DNA of 64,000 nt from contig CM030848.1 in NCBI GenBank assembly GCA_018105865.1, forward strand, positions 12,926,199-12,990,198, in the 5' to 3' direction. The DNA is from Metaphire vulgaris. Lineage: Eukaryota > Annelida > Clitellata > Crassiclitellata > Megascolecidae. The position numbers and the translations under genes are program-made. Positions 46,279 to 56,624 of the stretch are shown here, in pieces; the stretch's first letter is position 1, and each line of letters opens with the position of its first letter. The notes beneath the pieces were generated by a model. That model did not search any database, had not been told where the DNA came from, and worked only from the letters and a program-made list of their open reading frames with translations.

Positions 46279-48582
46279 TATTATTATTATTATTATTATT
46301 TGACATTTGGTTTTGCCATTTTATATTTATACTTAGGGTTTTACTTTATAATTGACCTTAGTCAGCTTAATGGTTTAAATCATTCTTAGAATAATTTACA
46401 TCTAGCGGCACATTTGGGATCAGTTTTATTGTATTAATTCTGCAAAGAGTATTTTAAAAGTTAAGACCATTCAGCAAATAAGGTAAGTTACCATAATCTG
46501 AATTTTGTTGATTGCTTGTTACACAGTAATGATGATGATCAATGGATCATGTCACATTTGAAGTGAGATATGTGTACAATGTTTTTAATTTGCTGTTCTT
46601 GATTCCCATACTGTATTTATCCTTAGATTATCTCTTCCTGCAGTTCTGCATACAGTACTAGGTTTCTTTCAGAGAAACCGATGAGGTCTGCTGCTTGTTA
46701 AATTGTTTGTTGCAAACTCTGCCAATGACTTTTGTGTGTGTATGTGCGTGTGTTATCCAAAGTTTTCTACGTTTTCTTTTTGAATTAAAATGTTTGCATG
46801 ATTACGGCCTAGTTGTAGGGGTGTGACAGTTTGCCAGGCGTGTTGGTGATTTTGCCTTTTTCTTCTTGTTGTTGTTGTCTTAAGTCGTCGGGGTTTGTGG
46901 TACCTTTCGTAGCGACGTATTTAATTATTTGCGTTGTGTTCGTGATTGCAAATGGGCCAGCGGCAGTTTATTTGGTTTTCAAATTGTACGACATGACTTC
47001 TTCTTCTTCTGTGTTTGGTGTTTGTTGAGCAGGTTTAATAATGTTTCTTGTGTTACTAATGCTAAATTATAATGTGCTTGTCCCTAAGAGATGATAGAAC
47101 ATGTCAATTAGTCTACGATGTGTTTTGATTACTTGCACACTTACATAATGTTTTAGTTAATCAAGAATAAAATACAGCAAGGCTGCTACATATGGCCTTA
47201 TGCTACCTAGTCTAGCATTTTAAAATCGATGTGATACTTTGAGAACACACTGTACTCTAAGATTAGTATGTTAAACACTGCATGCTGGACTTACTTCAAG
47301 ACTTAAAACACTGCCATATGTTCCACCTCTCTGGAACGTCAAGTCAAGTCCACCTATTATCACATAATTCTTCAAAGTCTAACATTAATCGAGTTTGACA
47401 TTACTGAGGAGACCTACTGTGTTTCAACTTAATTCTGAAATATCCTCTGGATGGTTTGTCATTTAAAGTTATGCTAATGATTCTTCATTTCTACAGCTGC
47501 AGCTTCACATTTGTTATTGTGAAATGCACTAGTTAGTGGACTGTACTGGTAATGTTTTCATAAATGCATTGAGGTAATTACTTGTAATCTAGGTAGTGTT
47601 TTCGTAAATGCATTGAGGTAATTACTTGTAATCTAGGTAGTGTTTTTGTAAATGCATTGAGGTAATTACTTGTAATCTAGGTAGTGTTTTCGTAAATGCA
47701 TTGAGGCAATTACTTGTAATCTAGGTAGTGTTTTCGTAAGTGCATTGAGGTAATTACTTGTAATCTAGGTAGTGTTTTCGTAAATGCATTGAGGTAATTA
47801 CTTGTAATCTAGGTAGTGTTTTCGTAAATGCATTGAGGTAATTACTTGTAATCTAGGTAGTGTTCTCGTAAATGCATTGAGGCAATTGCCTGTAATCTAG
47901 GCAATGTTTTCATAAATGCATTGAGGTACAGTGTAATTAGTAATTTCTTGGGCAAGTCTTACTGCTGAGATTTGCATGACAGCCGATCAGGTTCAAGTAA
48001 CTGCACGCAGTTGGTGTGTAGAATCTTCTTATTCCCTAGTTAATCCTATGCATCTGTTAGGATATCTTCTGCCAGCCACCAGAGAGAATTCCACACTGGC
48101 TGGCTGCTTTCCAATCTAGTGTTCTCATGTGTGTGGTTTGCCCTCCTACCTGCCTTTGCTCCAGAAATTCCATAGTGCATGCCATTGCAAATTTTCTCTT
48201 TTCACAAAGTATTTTTGCATTCGCTTCTTTAAAACTTTTAGGTTAACATCAAGGTGAGCAGCATCGATAGGCCTCCAAAGGGTACGAATTGGTTATAATA
48301 TTAATGTGGACTATATGATATCGTGGTCGAATTAAAAGCCAATGAATAAAAACTAGTTAAAACTGAGGCTGCTATGGTTAGTAAATGGTATTTCATTAAA
48401 TGACATTTCATTGTGTTTACATACAGATCACAGTGTTCCTATTCAGGTGAATGAAGCTTCTTGACCTGCATTAAAATCATTTTTTCCTGTTTAGGCTCCT
48501 GCTTCATATCCTTTGATGGTCAATCCACATCAGCAGTTTCTTATGCAGCCCAACTGCAACCCATCGATGGTAATATCTATCT

Positions 48583-48650
<68 letters not shown>

Positions 48651-51135
48651 GTGTTTGAATAGACATTATAATTGATGTACATTTATCTGACTATACTGTG
48701 ACTTGCTGGCACACTTGGGAATTACTGGTACCGGGTAAGCTGAGTGGATGATTTTGAGTACTTTAGATCATCATGGTGCTTTTTCTTGTCAATTCATGCA
48801 GCTTTTAATCTCTGAGATCTTTGGTATTACAAAACTTTATTGTTGCCCTAAGAAGAATGAGCTCTGTTTGGTCTAACCATGAGGTTTCAAGGAGCATTGT
48901 GAGATCCCCTGCAGGGTCTGTTTGGACCTGATTGGGAATCTGGTCCCAACAACACCCCTTTGTAGCTTTGTGTAATTTTGTGTTTTTCTTAGGGTCTGCC
49001 TGCCTCTGCTTTACAGTGGGCAGCTGTGGTTGGTGCCTCACCTCAGTTTCAATGGACTCCCCAACCAGTGAGTATAAATAATGTCCAGGTCTTTGTTTCT
49101 TAAAATTGCTCATATGACCAATTTGGGTCATTATTATACCTAATGTGCCGGTAATGTAATGTAATATAATGTGATATAATGTAATGTAATGTAAGTAACT
49201 GGCACTAACTACTTTTGAGTCAATGCAAATGATTGTTCTGACAACATATGACTTAAATACTTGATAGCTGTTTAATATCGTTGGTGCCATTTGTGTTTTG
49301 AGGTATATTAGTTTGTAAATGCAGTCAAGGTTCAGATTTAGAATACATTTTTCTTTGCTGTTCTCTGGTTAATGAAATAATAAATAAGTTGTGTTATTTT
49401 GTTGTTGTTGGATCTCTAGAATAACTGTCTTCCAATGGTACCAGCTGGTCATTTTCCGGTAGCTGGCTCCGGCGCGCAGCTGTCACTGCCGCCGACGAGC
49501 CAGTACTTTTATCAGTATCCGCAGTTACCAGCGCCAGCAGCCGTTCTACCATCCCAGGAGATGATGTATCCATCCGCAACCAATTTGCAATACGCTGATG
49601 GAGAAGTGACCGACAGTGCGCCATCATTGGATCCAACTTGTGCTCAAGTGCATGTAATGTATTTACCCTAGCACCAGGGTGCGATTTGTAGAGGGTGGGG
49701 AGGGGATTTCCCCCACTGCCCAACTGCATCCCCTTTACCGCTACATCCCTTCACCACTACATCCCCCACACTGCTACATTTCTCCAACAACTACATCCCC
49801 CAAACTCTTTTTCCCACCCAAATATCCCTCCCCCCACTGCTCCAGTCACAAATCGCACCCTGCCTAGAACATGTGATAATGATGATGGATGTTGTTCACA
49901 GACATCCACTGGTTTTCTCTTTGATTCTTTGATAGATAAATAAAATTGGCTGTGAAATTTAAGCTTACATTTCAGACAGTAATGATCTGTCCTCTACACT
50001 TGGCCAATGGTGTGATATTCTTAAGCCCTATCTTTTGTTCGGCGACGTTTTAGCATGTTATGGCCTCACTTTGCTGATCATAATCTCAACCCATTACCTA
50101 TGTGTCTGTGTCAGATCAGATCAGGTCTTCGTCCTTCAGCTGTGTCCAGCTATCGAGACTTCTCTATGATATCTCTCCAAAGTTCTCTGTCCTTTGCAAT
50201 TTCTTTCGAGGTCGTTCGGTGTCTTCCATCAGTTTTTCCATTGAGATTCAGTCCTGCCATGTTTTTGATCTTCCTTTAAATGTTTTTCCCTCTGGTTTGT
50301 AGTTGAAAATTTTGTGTTTGGTTTCTTATTTCATCCATTCTGAATATGTGTCCGGTCCATTTCATTCTTTTTCTGATTACCGGTACTACTGCTTGGTTAC
50401 CACATTCTCTCTCTAACTTCTTCATTTGTTATATGTTCTTTGTATCCAATTATTAGTATCCTTCTAAATCATTTATTTTCTTTTGCTATTATTTTTCTAT
50501 CCAATTCTTTTTCTATGGGCCAAGTTTCACATCCGTATATTTGTATTGGTATTACACAAGTGTCGAGAATTCTTATTTTGTTTTCATCCCAATGTCATGT
50601 CTTTTGAAAATTTCGGTATGCAGCCCGGTTGAATGTAGACCTGCCATTGCTATTCTTCTTTTGATCTCTAAAAGTCTGAGCCTCCTTCTGCTTCTAATTT
50701 CTTTCACTTCCCAAGTTGTTTTGGATGCAATTGTAGAGTAACGCTCTGATCATGGACTCTGGAGCTGTTTCGGGTCAGATTCAGTACATCGAAGTCTCGC
50801 CCTACGCCGCCGCAGCGGCAGCAGCAGCCTCGGGGTCTGCTGTCGTACCCGGAGTCGTTGCGGCCTCCATCGCAGAAACCATGTCCCTCGTGCCGACCGC
50901 CAAGAGCAGCGCTGCTGGCAGCAACCTTCAGAAACTATCGGCCTCCTCGCAGAGCTACGGCGTCAAGCGCGTCCTCACCATTCCGCGCCAGGTCGTCTGC
51001 GCTGCGCCCTCGAGCCACTACGGGTTCTATGCGGTGCCGCCGGTGAAGATCATCGCGGGGCAGGGAGGGCAGCGTATAGTTGCGAAGAGCGTCGGCACCA
51101 CGGAGATCCAGATCCTGCCGAAAACTCAGAGTTGA
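39939..51135 (+). CDS. boll: Boule/DAZ-family germline RNA-binding protein, 11 exons
   Basis: Boule binds mRNA 3' UTRs and promotes translation during meiosis. Exons: ATG alone at 39939-39941, 40415-40540, 41561-41652, 41852-41909, 44590-44649, 45341-45371, 45865-45974, 48495-48569, 48993-49067, 49420-49653 (or to 49647), 50737-51135 (stop TGA). Phases agree, giving about 420 aa against about 283 in human BOLL. The single RRM spans residues 35-113, with RNP2 VFVGSI, RNP1 KGYGFVTF at 73-80 and the Boule-typical AGVSKGYGFVTF and KLNIGPAVRKQ. After the RRM come short exons rich in Q, P, Y, N and M, in the place of the DAZ-repeat region. The last exon encodes an alanine-rich then basic tail that I do not recognise from known Boule proteins. 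RRM and family are certain; exon 1, the exon 10 donor and the last exon are inferred from splice sites and phase. Confidence 0.93.
42184..42262 (+). mobile_element. TTAA palindromic element, subfamily B
   Basis: 79 bp in a Boule intron. Center CGGATATATCCG is a perfect 12-bp palindrome; right end CACGGTTAAGGGGTTAA. Confidence 0.9.
43044..43104. repeat. TTA microsatellite
   Basis: About 20 units in a Boule intron. Confidence 0.97.
43391..43470 (+). mobile_element. TTAA palindromic element, subfamily B, complete
   Basis: 80 bp in the same Boule intron as the copy at 42184-42262, with center CGGATATATCCG and TTAA on both sides. Confidence 0.92.
44980..45037. repeat. AT microsatellite
   Basis: About 28 units in a Boule intron; another AT run at 48586-48633 starts about 17 bp after the exon 8 donor. 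Confidence 0.97.
47548..47935 (+). repeat. 44-bp tandem array, about 8.7 copies
   Basis: Unit GTGTTTTCGTAAATGCATTG, AGGTAATTACTTGTAATCTA, GGTA. Copies differ by single bases; the outer copies are most diverged, as in an array that expands from its middle. In a Boule intron. Confidence 0.93.
49675..49862. mobile_element. hAT-type short element, 188 bp (CAGGGTGCGATTTGT family)
   Basis: CAGGGTGCGATTTGT and its exact complement ACAAATCGCACCCTG; flanks CCTAGCAC and CCTAGAAC (7 of 8). Inserted about 20 bp after the donor of Boule exon 10. Interior is runs of CCCCCAC and CTACATCCC. Confidence 0.9.
50045..50720 (-). mobile_element. LINE 3' end fragment in last Boule intron
   Basis: On the minus strand, broken frames read ILDTCVIPIQIYGCETWPIE, VIRKRMKWTGHIFRMD, KGRSKTWQD and KEIAKDRELWRDIIE: the classic C-terminal end of non-LTR retrotransposon ORF2. 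Several stops and frameshifts make it dead. It ends about 17 bp before the splice acceptor of Boule exon 11. Confidence 0.88.
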
Positions 51136-51812
51136 ACGCGGAATTTCTTCTTGGTCTCTGTACGTCTGTCGAAAATTTTGTTAATTTTTGTGTTTTTGTT
51201 TTGGCGTTTCTGTAAATTAAGACTGACTTGCAGGCTTTTGCAGGCTACTATTTTTTTATCGAGGCAGTACATAAGTATTTTGCGACAGACGATGAAATAA
51301 TTGATAATTGAAGAATTCTGTGTCGCTGTCTTGAGATAATTGGTATTCTATTTGTTAGTCAGTTTGTTTTATTTTAGCAATTTGTTGTTTCATTCTTTAA
51401 TTAATTATTGTTCTGCATCTTTTGTTTTTCAGATCTGCTAATTCCATCTGTTAGATATTCTTTGTAAGAATTTTCTAGCTTTTAGTTTTCGATGGATGAA
51501 GTCATGTTTAATATTTTTACTGAGATTTTCTTGATTTAACATGTAGCAGTTGTTTGAAATTGACCTGGAACAATTTTTTTTTGTCGTGTGGGGTAGAACA
51601 ATTATTCGGCCATCTTTCATTGTGAAGTGAGAATTCTAAGAAATAAGCCAAGGATCAAAACATTCCAACTCTATGTCAACCTTCACAATATAGACTCGGA
51701 CCTTTTTTTGTTCAGCGATGAATTCAGTCTTGTATCGGTTGCAAATGTGTATATATTTTACTTAGTTGGACCGAATCAGTATTGTTTACTGGTGAAAAGT
51801 TATAGGAGCTCT

Positions 51813-51985
51813 AAGGTTGACTCAGCCTTCGTTCGCCAGAGGGCGGTGGTAACTGAGTAGCGGATTAATCTGTGGAGTAAACAGGAGCATTTCATGGGAA
51901 CACTGGTCCGGTATCAAGTAATCTGCACCAGTCGCCTGGCTGAGGGCCTGGAAACGGAGATCAGCGCCACTTTACTACTTTTACT
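51813..51985 (+). mobile_element. SINE body without tRNA head, in Boule 3' UTR
   Basis: Matches the body of the SINE at 56625-56919 (AGGTTGACTCAGCCTTCG, GAGTAGCGGATTAATC, CAGTCGCCTGGCTGAGGGCC, AACGGAGATCAGCGCC) but lacks both polymerase III boxes: a 5'-truncated copy in sense orientation in the presumed UTR. Confidence 0.85.
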
Positions 51986-52953
51986 AGCTATAGTTCTCAT
52001 TGGAGTATATAAATGGGTTCACTTGGTTTTGGGTTGTGAGTTGTAGAGATTTTCAATAATGAGTTAAGACATCATGAATGAGTGCTTTTAATTTTTAAAC
52101 AATAAACAGTTACTTGGACTCTGTTAGATTTATTAATGTACCAGTATGCAATAATACATTGTACTATGCAATAATACATTGTACTTGATGGGATTAGTTA
52201 TCAACTGTGAACTTGATACTTTGTAGTACTATGCTAGTTATGCATAGTGAATAAGTAATAAACAAATTTACCATGAGTTTTTTTTCTTATGATTGATAAT
52301 TATGAAAGTTCTTAAGTAGAAAGTTTTGTTTTGAATGAGTTCCAGAAAAGAAATGTGATACTAATGCCGAGTTCCTGACTTATATTTTGATGGTGACTTA
52401 GTACTGCTGTCTAATTTAGTTGAACGTTCATGTACCAAGCTATTTGTATTGGCATCTATTATCTAGTGACAAAAAATGAATTCTGTGTTCTTACTCGGGG
52501 TTTTGTTTTCACGATCTCATTTTTTAGATCATTAAGGTTTTTACTTGTTGTTTGCATTTGTTTGTTTTTATTATGCGTTTCATTGTCGTTTTAATCCTGT
52601 TTTTTTACGGTTGATGCAGTTTTTCAGCCGATGTGCATTCTCTGTTCGCTGTTGCAATGTTGCGTTGTTTCCAAGATAACCTTTTGGTTCGTTTTCTTTA
52701 TTAGAATGTTTGAAACGTTGATTTACTTGGTTCGTACCGTAAACATTTTTAAAAATCTTTTCCGATTGCCCATCTGCTTGTTGGTGAAACGTGCTGCAAT
52801 TGTACCAGCTTGTTAGGCCTATGTATTGCAACGGAACATTTATGTAGCGCCTCGTGTTTGATTTGATCAGACTCATGACGTCAGTGGCATGCCTTCCAAA
52901 GGTTACTGGAATCGAACTTTGTGTGTGTGTGTGTGTGTGTGTTTGTCTGGACG

Positions 52954-53129
52954 CAGTGTTTATTCTAGGCCTTCTCTGGGGGGGGGAGAATTCCCCCTCC
53001 CCAAAGTTTGAAATTCCCCTCCCAAAAAAATCTTGACATTTTGGCAAGTAGTATGACCTCCCCATGTCTGTTCCCCCCCAAAAAATTTTAACTCCCCCCA
53101 ATGTCTAGGTGACTAGAATATAAACACTG
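52954..53129. mobile_element. hAT-type short element, 176 bp (CAGTGTTTAT family)
   Basis: CAGTGTTTATTCTAG to CTAGAATATAAACACTG; perfect 8-bp duplication TCTGGACG at 52946-52953 and 53130-53137. The interior is C- and G-homopolymer rich. Confidence 0.92.
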
Positions 53130-53427
53130 TCTGGACGTAATGCAGAAGGCTTTGCGTAATGGCTTAATATGCTACTGCCAGGAGCTCATATTTGAGATCA
53201 AAGATACCTACGCGTGAGTATATTAGGCTAAGTAGGCTAGAAATTGGACATCATAGCAGCGACAGTAGCAAGCTTTTCGTTTGCTGTCTGCGCGAGATAA
53301 ATGCCTGTTGGCCACACCAGAAGACGATGACAGATTGCAAAGTCGTCGTCACCTTCGACTCGGCGATGTCGTGATTTGTGCGTGCTTTCCTCGGCGATGG
53401 CATAGATGGCTAATTTGACGGTATGGT

Positions 53428-53599
53428 CAGGGGCGTAGCGACGGGAGGGGGTATATCATTATATACCCCCAATTTCCCAAAAAATCAGACTACCTTAAAA
53501 TTTTAATGTGTTTTTTAAGATTTTCAAAGTTTTTTTAATATTTATACCCCGAATCACATCACTGTATACCCCCGAATCAAATTCCTGGCTACGCCCCTG
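53428..53599. mobile_element. hAT-type short element, 172 bp
   Basis: CAGGGGCGTAGCGACG to CTGGCTACGCCCCTG; flanking 8-mers GGTATGGT and GATAGGGT match at 6 of 8. Confidence 0.78.
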
Positions 53600-53766
53600 G
53601 ATAGGGTTATTATCGGCGCATCCACGAAAAGGTCGGGCCCATTATTCGAGGAGAGGGGCAAGGGTAGTGAGATTAGTGTAAAATCGATGACGCCCTTATA
53701 TTGGCGTAAACTTGGATGAACACACTTCCCCATTCCTATGGCGGCATCTCTAAATGTGGAGAAGAG

Positions 53767-53945
53767 CAGTGCGCGATTTGTAGGGGAAAGGGGGAATCCC
53801 CTCCCCTACTGCATCCCCCTACTGCTACATCCCCCACCACTACATCCACCCCACTGCTACATTTCCCAACAACTACATCCCTCCCAAGCTCGACATATAC
53901 CCCCCCCCTCACTGCCCCAGGTCAGTGGTCACAAATCGCACCCTG
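53767..53945. mobile_element. hAT-type short element, 179 bp (CAGGGTGCGATTTGT family)
   Basis: Second copy: CAGTGCGCGATTTGT to CACAAATCGCACCCTG with a perfect 8-bp duplication GAGAAGAG at 53759-53766 and 53946-53953. Confidence 0.92.
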
Positions 53946-54228
53946 GAGAAGAGGGCTCGGACTTGGAGGTCGATAATATAGCAGTTTATGCCTACGGTTC
54001 ACGTGGTTCTACAGCTGGATCGGGGGCATAAACCCAGCCGCGAAAACATTTTGAATGATAACAATAACAGAGCTTATAGAGTGGTTCAGCAGTAGTCTAC
54101 TGGTAACACTTCGTGGGGCGTGCGGTTCCACCTCTAGCGGCGGCTCGTGTCCTCACGTACAGTGCCACGGGCAACGGAGTAGTAGTGCATAGCCAAGAGA
54201 TACAGAAGATAATACTGTAGGGCCAGGC

Positions 54229-54624
54229 AGTGGCGTAAACCTGGCGTCAACATGGGGGGGGTAGAATAACTTTTTAAAAGTTGACCCCCTCAGAAATTTA
54301 AAAATTCCCCTCCATTATGGGGGATATTGCATACTATGGTGGGGACTTTAAATCGCTCATGAGATACGTTAAGACGTTGAGGGGTCGTCGATAAAGTCAC
54401 ATCCCCTTTCGTCTCCAAAAAAGTCTTGACAAGCAAAAAAGTCATCCTAAATGAGTGAATGCGGATTTGGCGTAATTCTGGCATCAACATCATGGGGGAG
54501 GAGGGGAGGATAGAATTTTTACCATATAGCGCAAAACATTGGGGGGTAATTGATACTCTGTCACCCGCTAACTAATTATTGGGGGACCGTCCCCCGCCGT
54601 CTCCCCCCGTGTTTTACGCCCCTG
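54229..54624. mobile_element. hAT-type short element, 396 bp
   Basis: CAGTGGCGTAAACCTGG to GTTTTACGCCCCTG; flanking 8-mers GGGCCAGG and GGAGCAGG match at 6 of 8. Interior contains two related CGTAAACC/GCGTAATTCTGGC blocks, so it may be composite. Confidence 0.7.
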
Positions 54625-54990
54625 GGAGCAGGCCCTGTTGCGCCGCTACGGATTTCAGGGGGGTTTCCTTTACATCGGGTCCGTCCCCCGATGATGAGTG
54701 GTTGCGAAATAGGAGTGGACGTGTGACTGCAGCCGGCGCAGGGGGGGGGGTGCCGGGCCCCTTAATTGGACGCGACGCTCTGGCCGGTCGCAGGCCGCCG
54801 ACGATCGACTGGGCGCGTTTTAAGAACGACAGCGAACGAATGCAGAAATCGATGACGGCAACACTCCGGCTGTCTCTTATCGGAAACTGGAGAGATATCA
54901 CGACTGCACGGATAGCTTTTCAACGGAGCGGAGTCCTGTTCCGTAAGAACGCGACCGCATCAGAATGCGACAAAGCGTTTCTGCCTAAAC

Positions 54991-55031
<41 letters not shown>

Positions 55032-55274
55032 TGTGCAACGCACAGGGCAATTATAGTTATAATTGGCAATTAGATTAAATCGTACTTTTTTGTCTGCCTC
55101 TTTCTCTCTCTCTCCCCTTCTTTTTTCTCGCTGTCTGCCTTTCTCTGTCTGTCTCTGATTCTCTCCCTGTCTCTCTCAGTCTGTCTCTGTCTCTTTATAT
55201 CTATCTATCTAGCTAGGCTATCTATCTTTCTATGACTTTCACACAGGCTTACTTAGCCTCCCAAGCCACTTAAA

Positions 55275-55275
55275 A

Positions 55276-55360
<85 letters not shown>

Positions 55361-55362
55361 CT
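55275..55362. repeat. TTA microsatellite upstream of RASD
   Basis: About 29 units, 85 bp before the RASD start codon, close to the expected transcription start. Confidence 0.97.
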
Positions 55363-55446
55363 ATCATCTCCACTCTAGATAGGGGCGCGGCTGATTCCTG
55401 TTCGTAGACCGGAGAGAGGACGTATCTCTATCGCAGACGATCGAGC

Positions 55447-55861
55447 ATGGACGGCCGGGCATCGACGGGGAACGGCGCCCCTACCACACGGTCGACGGGT
55501 GACAACAACGAAGACGACGTCGTCGTCGTCGGCGGCTGCGGAGGAGGAGGAGGAGGAGGAGGAGGACTAGGAGGAGGCGGGACCCCGAGGCCCGGCAGCG
55601 TTCCCCTGCTGCTCGTCGAAGACGCCGACATTCCGGCGCAGAACCGCCTCCGTCTCGTCCTGCTCGGCTCGGCACGAGTGGGCAAGACGGCGATCGTGTC
55701 GCGGTTCCTGAGCAACAGGTACGACGACCGGTACACGCCGACGATCGAGGACTTCCACCGGAAGGTCTACCGGATCAGAGGCGAGACCTACCGGCTGGAC
55801 ATACTGGACACGTCCGGAACCGATCCGTTTCCGGCGATGAAGAGACTCTCGCTGCTGACAG
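55447..55861 (+). CDS. rasd: RASD/Dexras-type small GTPase, first coding exon only
   Basis: N-terminal exon of a Ras-like GTPase of the Dexras1/Rhes (RASD) group. Residues 1-60 are an unusual extension: acidic, with a valine run, then a polyglycine tract from a GGA/GGC repeat. The GTPase core starts near residue 66: G1 GSARVGKT at 74-81, the RASD-specific switch I YTPTIEDFHRK from 96, RLDILDTSGTDPFPAMKRLS at 117-135, where RASD has DTSG instead of Ras DTAG. The frame continues past 55861 into a CAT/CGT repeat encoding His/Arg, which is clearly not GTPase. A donor ACAG|GTTCCG after LLTG therefore fits, at the place where vertebrate RASD genes carry their intron as I remember. The second exon (NKxD motif, cationic tail, CAAX box) is not found in 55862-64000, so the gene probably runs off the window. 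Confidence 0.88.
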
Positions 55862-55884
55862 GTTCCGTAGCGAAAGCTAAATTC

Positions 55885-55934
55885 ACCATCATCATCGTTC
55901 ACCATCATCGTCATCATCATCATCGTCGTCGTCA

Positions 55935-55965
<31 letters not shown>

Positions 55966-55976
55966 CGTCGTCATTG
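55885..55976. repeat. CAT/CGT trinucleotide repeat
   Basis: Begins about 25 bp after the RASD exon 1 donor. It keeps an open His/Arg frame, which is why the exon appears longer. Confidence 0.95.
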
Positions 55977-56246
55977 AACTTCTGTAACGCCATTTTAGTA
56001 TTCTTGGCAGCAGTCGACGGCCGCCCCCAAAATAATCGTTAATTATCAGTTTTACTAGTTTAAAAATGTCCAATTTACGCAATAGAGAATATCACAGGCA
56101 AAATCCTCAATGCCAAGCACTTTTGATATACAAGAGATAGTGCGCTAATTTTTGAGAGAAAAAAACGTGATTACTAGGTCCTCTTCACTTGCCTGTCAAA
56201 AGTGCTAGTCATTCACACGTCTGCCAATACCATTCTCTGTAGTTTA

Positions 56247-56473
56247 CAGAGGCGGATCTAGGGGAGGGCAGGGGGGTTCACATGTTCCCCGGGCGCCGAG
56301 GTGAGGAGAAGAAACACTTGCGAGGACCTTTTTTGCTCGTCAGCACTATATGAAGAGAGAGTTGAGGGGCGCCGAAAACGATGTGAGGACCTTTTTTGCT
56401 TGTCAGTTGTTAGGGGCGCCAACGTAGACCTGCACTTTGTCCCCGGGCGCCGAATACCCTAGATCCGCCTCTG
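56247..56473. mobile_element. Inverted-repeat element, 227 bp, hAT-like
   Basis: Perfect 17-bp inverted termini CAGAGGCGGATCTAGGG and CCCTAGATCCGCCTCTG. The interior repeats GGACCTTTTTTGCTCGTCAG and GGGCGCCGA. No clean target duplication (best 5 of 8), so superfamily is not settled. Confidence 0.8.
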
Positions 56474-56624
56474 TCAGTTAATATTATTAATCTATTAATA
56501 TTATAAATCGACGTAATCGATATCTGAGAAGTACTTCTGTTCGTCGTATTGGAAGACTTTTCAAGAATTCTAGGTTTTTATGTAAAACGTATTGATCATT
56601 TTAAGTACAGTACTTAATAATAAT

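Larger units (their letters stand above)
51136..55446. other. Boule 3' UTR and intergenic region before RASD
   Basis: An AATAAA at 52101-52106 is the first good polyadenylation signal after the Boule stop. A headless SINE lies inside the presumed 3' UTR at 51813-51985. Further on are four hAT-type short elements, GT and TTA microsatellites, and GC-rich DNA at 54640-54960 that could be RASD promoter or leader. A frame through 54579-55073 begins inside a transposon and ends in a GT repeat, so I do not call it coding. Confidence 0.5.

Noticed and set aside
49679..49943. Proline/threonine-rich frames after Boule exon 10
   Set aside because: They translate the CTACATCCC repeat interior of a hAT-type miniature element.
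54579..55073. 164-codon plus-strand frame
   Set aside because: It starts inside a hAT-type element and ends in a GT microsatellite; apparent length comes from GC-rich composition.
55862..55977. Extension of the RASD frame into a His/Arg-rich tail
   Set aside because: It is a CAT/CGT simple repeat after a plausible donor, at the place where the GTPase fold should continue with DVFILVFS.
55567..56082. 171-codon minus-strand frame over RASD
   Set aside because: It is antisense to the GTPase motifs; threonine and methionine runs come from the CAT/CGT repeat.
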